DNA of 7,366 nt. Source: Rickettsia typhi. GTDB taxonomy: Bacteria > Pseudomonadota > Alphaproteobacteria > Rickettsiales > Deianiraeaceae. The notes beneath the pieces were generated by a model, which was not told the DNA's origin, did not search any database, and saw only the letters and a list, made by a program, of their open reading frames with translations. The position numbers and the translations under genes were made by a program. The DNA lies in the NCBI GenBank assembly GCA_945861605.1, contig CAMAVG010000044.1, positions 1-7,366 on the forward strand, read 5' to 3'. This document shows, piece by piece, positions 1 to 6,350 of the stretch (position 1 is its first letter; every line of letters begins with the position of its first letter).

Positions 1-322
1 TATTATACCGACCTGCCTTGCTTATTATTCCTATTGCATTTGTTTTTTCTATCCATTGCTTTGGGGAAAGGGAGTAATTGTTGTCCCCAAGTCTTAAACT
101 AATGTTACCGAAATCGGTAACATTAAAATTTGGATTATTTAATTTCTCCCACAAACCTAAAAATTTACCAGTCTCTTTATTACTTAACCATTTAATAATA
201 GCCACGCCACTGCCCAAACCTTCTTTTGACACAAAATCACTAATACACAAATAATCGCCATCGTTTACAACAATCTTTTTTATATCTAAATCACCGACTT
301 TTATTGTTTGTATTTCACTCAT
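1..322 (-). CDS. KilA-N domain protein, C-terminal part beyond the window edge
   Basis: The reading frame opens at ATG 322-320 and stays open for 107 codons to the left edge, so the protein is partial here. Residues 8-60 hold a short strand-rich start, then IKWLSNKETGKFLGLWEKLN (43-62). Residues 84-106 contain LSPKQWIEKTNAIGIISKAG. Both stretches are typical of the KilA-N domain, a DNA-binding module found in phage, large DNA virus and bacterial mobile-element proteins. The gene begins 20 bp after the transposase stop codon, on the same strand, and no promoter is evident in that gap, so it is probably cotranscribed. No good Shine-Dalgarno sequence precedes the ATG. The role is unknown: it may be a regulator or passenger gene of the transposable element, or a phage remnant next to it. 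The domain call is secure; the function is not. Confidence 0.85.
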   Translation of the reverse strand, partial: MSEIQTIKVGDLDIKKIVVNDGDYLCISDFVSKEGLGSGVAIIKWLSNKETGKFLGLWEKLNNPNFNVTDFGNISLRLGDNNYSLSPKQWIEKTNAIGIISKAGRYN

Positions 323-342
323 ACTTTTTATAAAAAATTAAA

Positions 343-1248
343 TTATTTAATCAAATTTGCATATACCACTTTTTTACCTTCGCAATTTCCAAACCAATTA
401 TCAAAATTGCAAAAGTCCGTGTTTTCTTTTCCGTTGTATCTAAACGCATATTCATTTAAGTAGCGATTAATATGCTTTGCACTTGCCCAGTGATATATTC
501 CGTAAATTCCTCTTTTAACTTGCGACCAGAAACCTTCAATTGTGTTTGTATGAATCTTAAATGCTACTCGTGAATCAAGCCTTACATATTCGTTCGCATA
601 ATGTTTAACTGTATGATGTTTGTAATTGTTTTTGAGGTCTTTATAGGCGTGGTATGTATCTGTTACAATTGTTGAACCCATCTTAACATTGCAACCAATC
701 TTTGGCAAAAGATTTTCCTTATCAGAATTTGGAATAGCTGCCGCCCTTACTTGTTTAGTGTCTCTATTAACAAGACCAATTACTGCGGTTTTTACCGATT
801 TGAATTTATTTATAGTATGCTTATTTCCCTCTTTGCCTCCAAAATATGCTTCATCGACTTCAGTTATTCCATCAAAAGGACTGTTGCCACCTTTCATAAC
901 TTCACGAATACGATGAAGCATAAACCACGCCGTTTTTTGCGTAACTTCAATGTACTTTGCAAGTTGAATGCTTGAAATTCCTTTTTTCATTGAAGTAAAA
1001 AGATATATTGAAATATACCATTTCACAAGCGGAAGGCGACTACCTTCAAAAATTGTATTTGTGCGAACGGAAAATTGTTTTGCACAAAGTTGGCAAGTGT
1101 ATCTATCAATGCCAGTGTGAATGTAGCAAGTTTTATGATTGCAATGTGGGCAAACTGCTTTGTCGTGTCCACCCCAGCGTTTTTCTGCAAGCCAGTCTCT
1201 GCAAGTATTTTCATCTTTGAACTTCATTTGAAAACTTAGCAAACTCAT
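343..1248 (-). CDS. IS1595-family (ISXO2-like) transposase
   Basis: This is a complete 301-residue transposase starting at ATG 1248-1246. An N-terminal zinc ribbon is formed by Cys33/Cys36 (CPHC) and Cys52/Cys55 (CQLC), followed by a helical DNA-binding region (about 75-118). The catalytic core shows Asp132 in VDEAYFGGKE, Asp197 in TDTYHAY, and Asn235 in HTNTIEGFWSQVKRG with Lys245. This is the DD(N)K-type arrangement of the IS1595 family, where Asn replaces the usual third acid. The C-terminal NRYLNEYAFRYN segment (261-272) is also typical. Nothing is broken, so the enzyme could be active. It is followed in the same direction by the KilA-N gene. No strong ribosome-binding site is visible, and the leader after the predicted promoter is only about 24 nt. 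The gene looks more AT-rich than pccA, which fits recent acquisition. Confidence 0.94.
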   Translation of the reverse strand: MSLLSFQMKFKDENTCRDWLAEKRWGGHDKAVCPHCNHKTCYIHTGIDRYTCQLCAKQFSVRTNTIFEGSRLPLVKWYISIYLFTSMKKGISSIQLAKYIEVTQKTAWFMLHRIREVMKGGNSPFDGITEVDEAYFGGKEGNKHTINKFKSVKTAVIGLVNRDTKQVRAAAIPNSDKENLLPKIGCNVKMGSTIVTDTYHAYKDLKNNYKHHTVKHYANEYVRLDSRVAFKIHTNTIEGFWSQVKRGIYGIYHWASAKHINRYLNEYAFRYNGKENTDFCNFDNWFGNCEGKKVVYANLIK

Positions 1249-1251
1249 TTT

Positions 1252-1292
1252 TTATGTATTAATTTCATTTCTTACATTAATTTAATACATAA
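1252..1292. repeat. Inverted repeat, 11-bp perfect arms, possible operator of the transposase gene
   Basis: TTATGTATTAA at 1252-1262 is the exact reverse complement of TTAATACATAA at 1282-1292, with 19 bp between. Arm centres are 30 bp apart, close to three helical turns. On the minus strand one arm lies in the -35/-10 spacer and the other in the leader just before the start codon, so a protein bound to both would block transcription. An 8-bp direct repeat, ATTAATTT, also occurs at 1258-1265 and 1276-1283. AT-only arms arise easily by chance, so the operator role is inference. Confidence 0.5.
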
Positions 1293-1307
1293 GATTTTAA
1301 ATGTCAA
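1279..1307 (-). promoter_or_regulatory. Predicted sigma70-type promoter of the transposase/KilA-N unit
   Basis: Reading the minus strand, a perfect -35 box TTGACA (1307-1302) is followed after 17 bp by TAAATT (1284-1279), which matches 4 of 6 consensus positions. Transcription would start near 1272, about 24 nt before the transposase ATG. The spacing and the perfect -35 make this the clearest promoter in the window. Confidence 0.55.
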
Positions 1308-1329
1308 GCATTATTTCATTAAATAAGTA

Positions 1330-1363
1330 TATAATTACCTCACAAAACAAACTTTCCTTGACA
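1330..1363 (+). promoter_or_regulatory. Weak promoter candidates upstream of pccA
   Basis: Two partial signals precede pccA. A perfect TATAAT (1330-1335) has no recognisable -35 at the right distance. A perfect TTGACA (1358-1363) has only AAAACT (1381-1386) at 17 bp, a 3-of-6 match. Neither is a complete promoter. pccA may depend on one of these, or originally on a promoter now displaced by the mobile element. An AT-only 6-bp hairpin (1311-1326) lies just upstream. Confidence 0.25.
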
Positions 1364-1413
1364 AAATAAATTCTCCCTTCAAAACTGATTCAGTTAATGA
1401 AATTGGTAAAATC

Positions 1414-3429
1414 ATGAAAAAAATTTCGAAAATCCTAATAGCAAACCGCGGTGAAATCGCAGTTCGTTGCATCAAAACAGCAAAAAAGCTTGGCATTAAA
1501 ACCGTCGCAGTCTATTCCGATGTCGACGCAAGCTACCCATTCGTAATGATGGCAGACGAAACCCACCACATTGGTGCATCTTCCGCAAAAGAAAGCTACC
1601 TCAACATGGAAAAAATTCTCGATGCAATCCGCAAATCAGGTGCAGACGCCGTCTTCCCCGGATACGGATTCCTCTCCGAAAACGCAGAATTCGTTGCCAG
1701 ACTTGAAAAAGAAGGCATTGGCTTCATTGGACCAAACGCCAAAGCAATCCTTTCAATGGGGGACAAAATCACCTCCAAAGCAATCGCAAAAAAAGCAGGC
1801 GTCAACACAATCCCCGGTTGTCAGGATGTCATAAAAGACGACAACCACGCAATCAAAGTTGCCAAAGAAGTCGGTTTCCCTGTAATCCTTAAAGCAACCG
1901 CAGGCGGCGGCGGCAAAGGAATTCGCGTTGTCTACAAAGAAGAAGATGTCGCACAAGCGTTTCAATCGGTTACAAACGAAGGCGAAAAAGCATTTGGCGA
2001 CGGCAGAATCTTCATCGAAAAGTTCATCGAAAACCCAAGACACATTGAAATTCAAATTATCGCAGACAAACACGGAAATGTCGTTTGTTTAGGCGAACGC
2101 GAATGCTCCATTCAACGAAACAACCAAAAGGTCATCGAAGAAGCCCCAAGCTCATTCATGATTCCAACCGTGAGAGCCGAAATGTACCGCCAATCAACAC
2201 TCCTTGCCAAGGAAGTCGGTTACGATTCCGCCGGAACCCTAGAATTCATCATGGACAAACACCACAATTTCTACTTTTTGGAAATGAACACTCGTCTTCA
2301 AGTTGAACACCCCGTTACTGAATATATCACCGGTCTTGATTTAGTCGAGCAAATGATCTACTCATCCGAAGGTCGCAAACTTGAATTCACACAAGACGAC
2401 ATCAAATTAAACGGTTGGGCGATGGAATCCCGCATTTGCGCTGAAGATCCTTCAAAAAACTTCCTCCCATCAATTGGCAGAATTTCCACATACATCACAC
2501 CACAAATAAGCGAAACCGTTCGCGTCGATAGTGGCATTCGCGAAGGGCTTTCCATCACACAATACTACGATTCCATGATCGCCAAACTCATCACATTTGG
2601 TCGAAATCGTGAAGAGGCACGCGTCAAAATGGTCGAATCTTTAAATCAATTTGTTATTGATGGTCTTGACAATAACATCGCGTTCGTTCAATCAATTTAT
2701 AGCAATCCAAAGTTTATTTCCGGCGATATCTCCACCGCTTTCATCAAAAACGAATACCCAGATGGTTTCACCGGCAGTGCTGAAGTCACAGATGAAACTA
2801 TTCGCCTCTTTGCCTTCGCTTCATGTATTGCACACCTTGAAAACAACCGCAAATTGGAAAATATCTCCGATAAAATCTTCCAAGCGAAACAGACTCGCAC
2901 CGAAATCACGGATTTCATCCTTTTCTTGGACGAAAAACGCGTATCAATCAAGCTTCTTTCGCACGATGGAACCCGTCTTCACATTGAAATTGATAGTCAA
3001 AAATACGAACTTACATATTCCTACAAACTCGGCGGAAGGCTCATCACAATTTTCTGCGACAAACTGAACTATGTCCAAATCAAGAACAAAAAATCGTCAT
3101 TCATTTTGGAACATAACGGCGTAAAAAAAGAGGTCATGCTTCGAAACGCACGCACCGCCGCACTTTATGAAATCTGCGTCAACAACAAAAGCGATGTCTT
3201 CTTCCAAAAGGAGTTCGAATCCCCACTAACCGGATTAATCGTCAAAGTCCACGCACAAGAAGGCACCGTCGTTAAGGCCGGAACTCTGCTTTTAACAATC
3301 GAGGCAATGAAAATGGAAAACGCCTTTTACGCAGAAGGAGACGCGGTCGTGAGCAAGGTAATCGCACAGGCGGGGAAAATCGTCAACATGGGGGAGATAC
3401 TAATCGAATTTGCACCGCTCGTTAAGTGA
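1414..3429 (+). CDS. pccA: Propionyl-CoA carboxylase alpha subunit (biotin carboxylase plus biotin carrier)
   Basis: This 671-residue protein carboxylates its own biotin with ATP and bicarbonate, for transfer to propionyl-CoA by a separate beta subunit in the cytoplasm. The biotin carboxylase half has ILIANRGEIA at 8-17, the ATP-grasp glycine loop KATAGGGGKG (160-169), the catalytic EMNTRLQVEHPVTE (290-303, with Glu298) and Arg340 in ESRICAEDP. A less conserved region at about 480-600 matches the position of the BT domain that holds the beta subunit in the PCC family. The C-terminal biotinyl domain carries EAMKMEN with biotinyl-Lys633. Phrases such as FLPSIGRIS and the length favour PCC over methylcrotonyl-CoA carboxylase. 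No pccB is present in the window. The start codon has only a weak upstream GGTAAAA as ribosome-binding site. Exact acyl-CoA preference cannot be read from sequence alone. Confidence 0.92.
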   Translation: MKKISKILIANRGEIAVRCIKTAKKLGIKTVAVYSDVDASYPFVMMADETHHIGASSAKESYLNMEKILDAIRKSGADAVFPGYGFLSENAEFVARLEKEGIGFIGPNAKAILSMGDKITSKAIAKKAGVNTIPGCQDVIKDDNHAIKVAKEVGFPVILKATAGGGGKGIRVVYKEEDVAQAFQSVTNEGEKAFGDGRIFIEKFIENPRHIEIQIIADKHGNVVCLGERECSIQRNNQKVIEEAPSSFMIPTVRAEMYRQSTLLAKEVGYDSAGTLEFIMDKHHNFYFLEMNTRLQVEHPVTEYITGLDLVEQMIYSSEGRKLEFTQDDIKLNGWAMESRICAEDPSKNFLPSIGRISTYITPQISETVRVDSGIREGLSITQYYDSMIAKLITFGRNREEARVKMVESLNQFVIDGLDNNIAFVQSIYSNPKFISGDISTAFIKNEYPDGFTGSAEVTDETIRLFAFASCIAHLENNRKLENISDKIFQAKQTRTEITDFILFLDEKRVSIKLLSHDGTRLHIEIDSQKYELTYSYKLGGRLITIFCDKLNYVQIKNKKSSFILEHNGVKKEVMLRNARTAALYEICVNNKSDVFFQKEFESPLTGLIVKVHAQEGTVVKAGTLLLTIEAMKMENAFYAEGDAVVSKVIAQAGKIVNMGEILIEFAPLVK

Positions 3430-3442
3430 ACGATGGTTTTGA

Positions 3443-3466
3443 GCGATAGTTTTTGCAGGCTATCGC
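3443..3466. terminator. Small hairpin between convergent pccA and tyrS, possible weak terminator
   Basis: GCGATAG (3443-3449) pairs with CTATCGC (3460-3466) around a 10-nt loop. On the plus strand it is followed by AAGATTTT, and on the minus strand by TCAAAACC, so neither side has a proper T-tract. The tyrS stop codon (3462-3460) lies inside the stem. It is the only stem seen between the two convergent genes and may act weakly in both directions. Confidence 0.35.
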
Positions 3467-4698
3467 AAGATTTTCACGAATCGTTTCTTGCCAATTTGCA
3501 AAACCGAACCATTTTCAAGTGCAAAATTGATATCCGTGCAGGGATTTCCATCAATTTTAACGGAATTTTGTGCAATGAGTTTTTTGGCGTCGCCTCGTGA
3601 ATTTGCAATTTTTGATTCAACCAAAACATCAAGGATATTCCCCGACGAAACCTTGATTTCAGGAATTTCTGCGTCAAGATTACCCGTTTCAAAGATCTTC
3701 TGTGCAGATTCCAACGCCTCAATCGCTAGAATCTCCCCGTGCACAACTTTTGTTGCTTCAAAAGCGAGGATTTTCTTCGTTTCATTGATTTCACGACCGC
3801 TAAGTGGCAGTTTTTGGATTTCGCTTTCGGTTAAATCCGTGAAGAATTTCAGGCATTTTTCGATGTCAGCATCGTCAAGATTCCTGAAATACTGGAAATA
3901 TTCAAAGTGTGAAAGCTTTTCGCGAGCAAGCCACACCGCACCGTTTACGGATTTCCCCATTTTCGTCCCATCAGATTTTGCAATCAGCGGGCAGGTTAAG
4001 CCAAAGGTTTCGCGGCGTAAAATGCGTGAATTCAAATGCACGCCTTGAAGAATGTTGCCCCATTGGTCAGAACCGCCAATTTGTAAAAGGCATTTTTCGT
4101 TTTTTGCAAGGTGGTAGAAGTCGTACCCTTGGAATATCATATAGTTGAATTCAAGGAATGTCATTTCTGCATCTCTTTTAAGACGAGATTCCACAGAATC
4201 CATTTTCACCATTCTATTTATTGAAAAATGATTTCCAACTTCGCCAAGAATTTCCAAGTATCCTTTTGTGGAAAGCCAGTCGTAATTGTTCACAACCTTG
4301 ATATTTTCGCCAAGGATTTGTGTGAAATTTTTCGCAATTCCAAGCAAGTTATGGGCGATTTGTTCGTCCGAAAGTGGTTTGCGTGCTTCGTCTCTTCCTG
4401 ATGGATCGCTGATTTTAGTAGTCGCCCCGCCAAGAAGTGGAATGATATTATGCCCGTGGCGTTTGAAAATTCGACACATCATGAGGGTCATCAAATTGCC
4501 GACATGAAGGGAATCTGATGTGAGGTCGTAGCCGGAATAAAGCGTGATTTTCTCGTTTTGGCAAATGGAATCAAGAGCCTTAATATTCGAGCAATCCTTT
4601 ATGAAACCACGCCATTTGAGTTCTTGCAAAACATGTGATTCAGGGAAAAATTCTGCTTCAACTTTTTCCAATTGAGGCTTATTTTTTCCTTTCGACAT
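3460..4698 (-). CDS. tyrS: Tyrosyl-tRNA synthetase
   Basis: This cytoplasmic class I aminoacyl-tRNA synthetase charges tRNA-Tyr with tyrosine. From the chosen ATG (4698-4696) the protein has 412 residues. The HIGH motif is HVGN (65-68), preceded by the tyrosine-pocket segment YSGYDLTSDS. GSDQWGN (209-215) follows, and the KMSKS loop is KMGKS (246-250), the form common in alphaproteobacteria. The C-terminal S4 RNA-binding domain occupies about 345-410 (SRGDAKKLIAQNSVKIDG). A TTG two codons upstream could also start the frame, but ATG is preferred. The first 22 or so residues are charged and extend beyond where the family usually begins (near LKWRGFIKDC). The start overlaps the efp stop by 20 bp, suggesting translational coupling behind efp. 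All catalytic motifs are intact. Confidence 0.95.
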   Translation of the reverse strand: MSKGKNKPQLEKVEAEFFPESHVLQELKWRGFIKDCSNIKALDSICQNEKITLYSGYDLTSDSLHVGNLMTLMMCRIFKRHGHNIIPLLGGATTKISDPSGRDEARKPLSDEQIAHNLLGIAKNFTQILGENIKVVNNYDWLSTKGYLEILGEVGNHFSINRMVKMDSVESRLKRDAEMTFLEFNYMIFQGYDFYHLAKNEKCLLQIGGSDQWGNILQGVHLNSRILRRETFGLTCPLIAKSDGTKMGKSVNGAVWLAREKLSHFEYFQYFRNLDDADIEKCLKFFTDLTESEIQKLPLSGREINETKKILAFEATKVVHGEILAIEALESAQKIFETGNLDAEIPEIKVSSGNILDVLVESKIANSRGDAKKLIAQNSVKIDGNPCTDINFALENGSVLQIGKKRFVKILR

Positions 4699-5239
4699 AT
4701 TCAAACGATTCCGTATTAATAATAATTACTTCGCCGGATTCAATAAACGGCGGGACGGCAACCTTGAAACCGTTTTCCAAAATTGCGGGCTTGAATGAGT
4801 TTGTTGCCGTCTGGTTTTTGATAGCAGCATCTGTTGTTTCAACCTTGCCTTCAACTTTCAACGGAAGACGCACGCTTATTACTTGTTCGCCAATCATTTC
4901 AAGGGTTAATTCCATTTCTTCATTAAGGAAGACTCTTGCATCGCCAACGATGTCATATTCAACGGGAACTTGTTCGAAGTTATCTGCAAGCATGAGGACA
5001 AGTGCGGAGCCGTCGTCGTACATAAGTGATGCTTTACGAGTTTCAACGAAGATTATTTCGACATTTTCGTCGGAACGAAACCTTTCGTTCAATTTCGAGC
5101 CTGTTTGAATGTTTTTTAATTCCGCTTGGATAAACGCACCACCTTTTCCGGGTTTCACATGTTCGGTTTTCACAACTTTATAATTTCCGTTGTTGACTTT
5201 CACAACATTTCCTATTTTCAATTCGTTAGCAATTGGCAT
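4679..5239 (-). CDS. efp: Translation elongation factor P
   Basis: EF-P binds ribosomes stalled on polyproline and promotes peptide-bond formation. The 186-residue protein has the normal family length with three beta domains (about 1-62, 65-127 and 128-186). Lys32 sits at the tip of the PGKGGAF loop, the position that carries beta-lysine in EpmA/EpmB organisms. The C-terminal signature is complete: KPAILENG, then VAVPPFIESG. I chose ATG 5239-5237 (MPIANELKIGN) because family members begin about ten residues before the GN..KV segment. The open frame continues upstream for 57 codons, but that part runs through the predicted promoter and the repeat region and resembles no known EF-P. The gene overlaps downstream tyrS. 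Whether Lys32 is modified here is unknown; no epm genes are in view. Confidence 0.96.
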   Translation of the reverse strand: MPIANELKIGNVVKVNNGNYKVVKTEHVKPGKGGAFIQAELKNIQTGSKLNERFRSDENVEIIFVETRKASLMYDDGSALVLMLADNFEQVPVEYDIVGDARVFLNEEMELTLEMIGEQVISVRLPLKVEGKVETTDAAIKNQTATNSFKPAILENGFKVAVPPFIESGEVIIINTESFEYVERKK

Positions 5240-5259
5240 ATAACATATATATTTTCCAT

Positions 5260-5287
5260 AAAATATCACTGGATAATTAAATTTCAA
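5260..5287 (-). promoter_or_regulatory. Predicted extended -10 promoter of efp-tyrS
   Basis: On the minus strand TTGAAA (5287-5282) is followed after 16 bp by TATTTT (5265-5260), with TGA immediately before it, which makes an extended -10. Transcription would start near 5253, leaving about 14 nt before the efp ATG. A weak GGAAAA is the only ribosome-binding candidate, and it would lie at the very start of this short leader. The match is reasonable but AT-rich DNA yields such motifs often. Confidence 0.45.
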
Positions 5288-5321
5288 GGAAAAAATATTT
5301 TTAGAAAATAAGGCATTTTGA

Positions 5322-5407
5322 TTTTCAGACGGCTGAAAAATCTGAAAAACCTCCAAAACCCTTATGGAAATTGAGTTTTCCATTTTCTGAAAAATAAAAT
5401 TTTCAGA
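5322..5407. repeat. Cluster of three small hairpins upstream of the efp promoter
   Basis: Three perfect stems follow each other. TTTTCAG (5322-5328) pairs with CTGAAAA (5333-5339) over a 4-nt loop. ATGGAAA (5364-5370) pairs with TTTCCAT (5377-5383) over 6 nt. TCTGAAAA (5386-5393) pairs with TTTTCAGA (5400-5407) over 6 nt. The outer two are built from the same TTTTCAGA unit, in opposite orientations, that makes the neighbouring array. None has a T-tract that would make it a convincing intrinsic terminator for truA. Function unknown. Confidence 0.6.
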
Positions 5408-5501
5408 CATTTTCAGACGATTTCAGGTAAAATTCAGACGTTTGCCCCATTTTTTCAGACATTTTCAGACAAATTCAGACGATTTTCAGAAATTTTCAGA
5501 C
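5400..5501. repeat. Helically phased tandem array of a TTTTCAGAC unit
   Basis: Ten unit positions start at 5400, 5410, 5420, 5431, 5441, 5452, 5462, 5472, 5483 and 5493, a mean step of 10.3 bp. Five are exact TTTTCAGAC (5400, 5410, 5452, 5462, 5493), two read AATTCAGAC (5431, 5472), one TTTTCAGAA (5483) and one ATTTCAGGT (5420). The one at 5441 is degenerate (TTTGCCCCA). Single-base or two-base spacers separate them. Because the step is one turn of DNA, all units and their T-tracts face the same side, which favours intrinsic curvature or cooperative protein binding. The period is not a multiple of three, so it is not a protein repeat. The array lies upstream of the efp promoter and downstream of truA. 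Its role is not known. Confidence 0.85.
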
Positions 5502-5600
5502 AAATGTCACCAAAATTTTCCCGCAAAAAATTCTTCACAACGGCAACAACTATAGTGCAATGTTTGAAGGAAATTCATTATGGAAGCGGGTTTTTTTTGA
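5502..5600. other. Intergenic spacer between the repeat array and truA, no gene supported
   Basis: About 100 bp separate the array from the truA stop codon. Only very short frames occur (37 codons at 5504-5617 plus, 23 codons at 5507-5578 minus). Neither has a ribosome-binding site or recognisable sequence. A run of eight T at 5591-5598 lacks a preceding stem. Confidence 0.6.
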
Positions 5601-6350
5601 TCAATATTTCGCCTTGAAAAAATAAAGACCGCACGCCGGGGCAGTGTATGGAAGGGCGGATCTATCCTTTTTTTCCAAAATCTCACGAACGCTTTCCGGC
5701 TGAATTTTCCCAATTCCGGCGTAAATTAACGCACCGGTAATATTTCGAACCATTCTGTAGAGAAACGACCTTGCTCCAACATGGATTTCAACGATATCTT
5801 CCTGAATTTGGGTTATGTTGATGAATTCAAGCGTGCGGATTGGACTCAATGCTTGGCAGTTTTTTCCACGAAATGATGTGAAATCGTGTTCGCCTATCAG
5901 GCATTTTGCTGATTCCCGCATTTTCGAAATGTCAATTTTTGGAACAACATGGTGCATTTTTCCTTCAAAAACTGGGCTTTTAATTCGTGAATTGTAAATG
6001 TAGTATTTATATTCCCGACCAACACACGAAAAACGCGAATGGAAGGAGGATTCAACCTTTTCAACTGCTTTCAAGGCAACTTGTTCACGGTTTTTATTCA
6101 GAAAAAAGTTAATCCCAAGAAGGACTTTCTCCTCCTCAAGCAAATTTTCGACATCAAAGTGAATTACCTGACCAAACGCGTGCACTCCGGCATCTGTTCG
6201 CCCACAATAATCAATTTGCGTTGATTTTCCGTTTGTAAATTGGGTTAGTGCTTTTTCAATTGCACTTTGAACAGTCGCAAGGGTTTCTTGCCTTTGCATT
6301 CCGCAGTATGTCGTTCCAACATATTCAATAACCCCTTTATACCTCTGCAT
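5601..6350 (-). CDS. truA: tRNA pseudouridine(38-40) synthase TruA
   Basis: TruA converts uridines 38, 39 and 40 of the tRNA anticodon arm to pseudouridine. From ATG 6350-6348 the protein is 249 residues, the usual size. The catalytic aspartate is Asp53 in CGRTDAGVHA. Further family segments are RFSCVGREYKYYIYN, the SFRGKNCQALSPIRTL stretch and RSFLYRMVRNITGAL near the C-terminus. A TTG four codons upstream is in frame, but the ATG is preferred because GGAAG lies a good distance before it. The start lies inside the end of tatC (14-bp overlap), so the two are probably cotranscribed and translationally coupled. All core motifs are intact. After the gene comes a 361-bp region with repeats rather than a clear terminator. 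Confidence 0.95.
   Translation of the reverse strand: MQRYKGVIEYVGTTYCGMQRQETLATVQSAIEKALTQFTNGKSTQIDYCGRTDAGVHAFGQVIHFDVENLLEEEKVLLGINFFLNKNREQVALKAVEKVESSFHSRFSCVGREYKYYIYNSRIKSPVFEGKMHHVVPKIDISKMRESAKCLIGEHDFTSFRGKNCQALSPIRTLEFINITQIQEDIVEIHVGARSFLYRMVRNITGALIYAGIGKIQPESVREILEKKDRSALPYTAPACGLYFFKAKY

Larger units (their letters stand above)
1..1307 (-). mobile_element. IS1595-family element with a likely KilA-N passenger gene; ends not resolved
   Basis: The transposase and the KilA-N gene form one co-directional unit behind a single predicted promoter. Interpreting both as one element is inference. The right limit given here is only the outer edge of that promoter. I could not find terminal inverted repeats or the 8-bp target duplication expected of the family, because the left end lies outside the window. 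The true right end must fall between the transposase start and pccA at 1414. Confidence 0.5.

Noticed and set aside
1753..2073. 106-codon minus-strand frame inside pccA
   Set aside because: It is a frame lying opposite the well-supported ATP-grasp coding sequence, with no family resemblance.
3488..4048. 186-codon plus-strand frame opposite tyrS
   Set aside because: It is the antisense shadow of intact tyrS, and its low-complexity composition follows from the complementary codons.
5240..5410. N-terminal extension of the EF-P reading frame by 57 codons
   Set aside because: EF-P family proteins begin near MPIANELKIGN. The extension resembles no EF-P, runs through the promoter candidate and hairpins, and would make the protein far too long.
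5400..5501. CRISPR array
   Set aside because: Units are 9 bp with 1-2 bp spacers, far too short for CRISPR repeats and spacers, and no cas genes are present.
5507..5578. Small minus-strand frame of 23 codons with three cysteines
   Set aside because: It is too short to judge and has no start signal or known family match.
5591..5598. Run of eight T as an intrinsic terminator on the plus strand
   Set aside because: No stem precedes the run, and no plus-strand gene ends here.
5504..5617. Small plus-strand frame of 37 codons
   Set aside because: It has no ribosome-binding site or recognisable sequence, and it overlaps the 3' end of truA.
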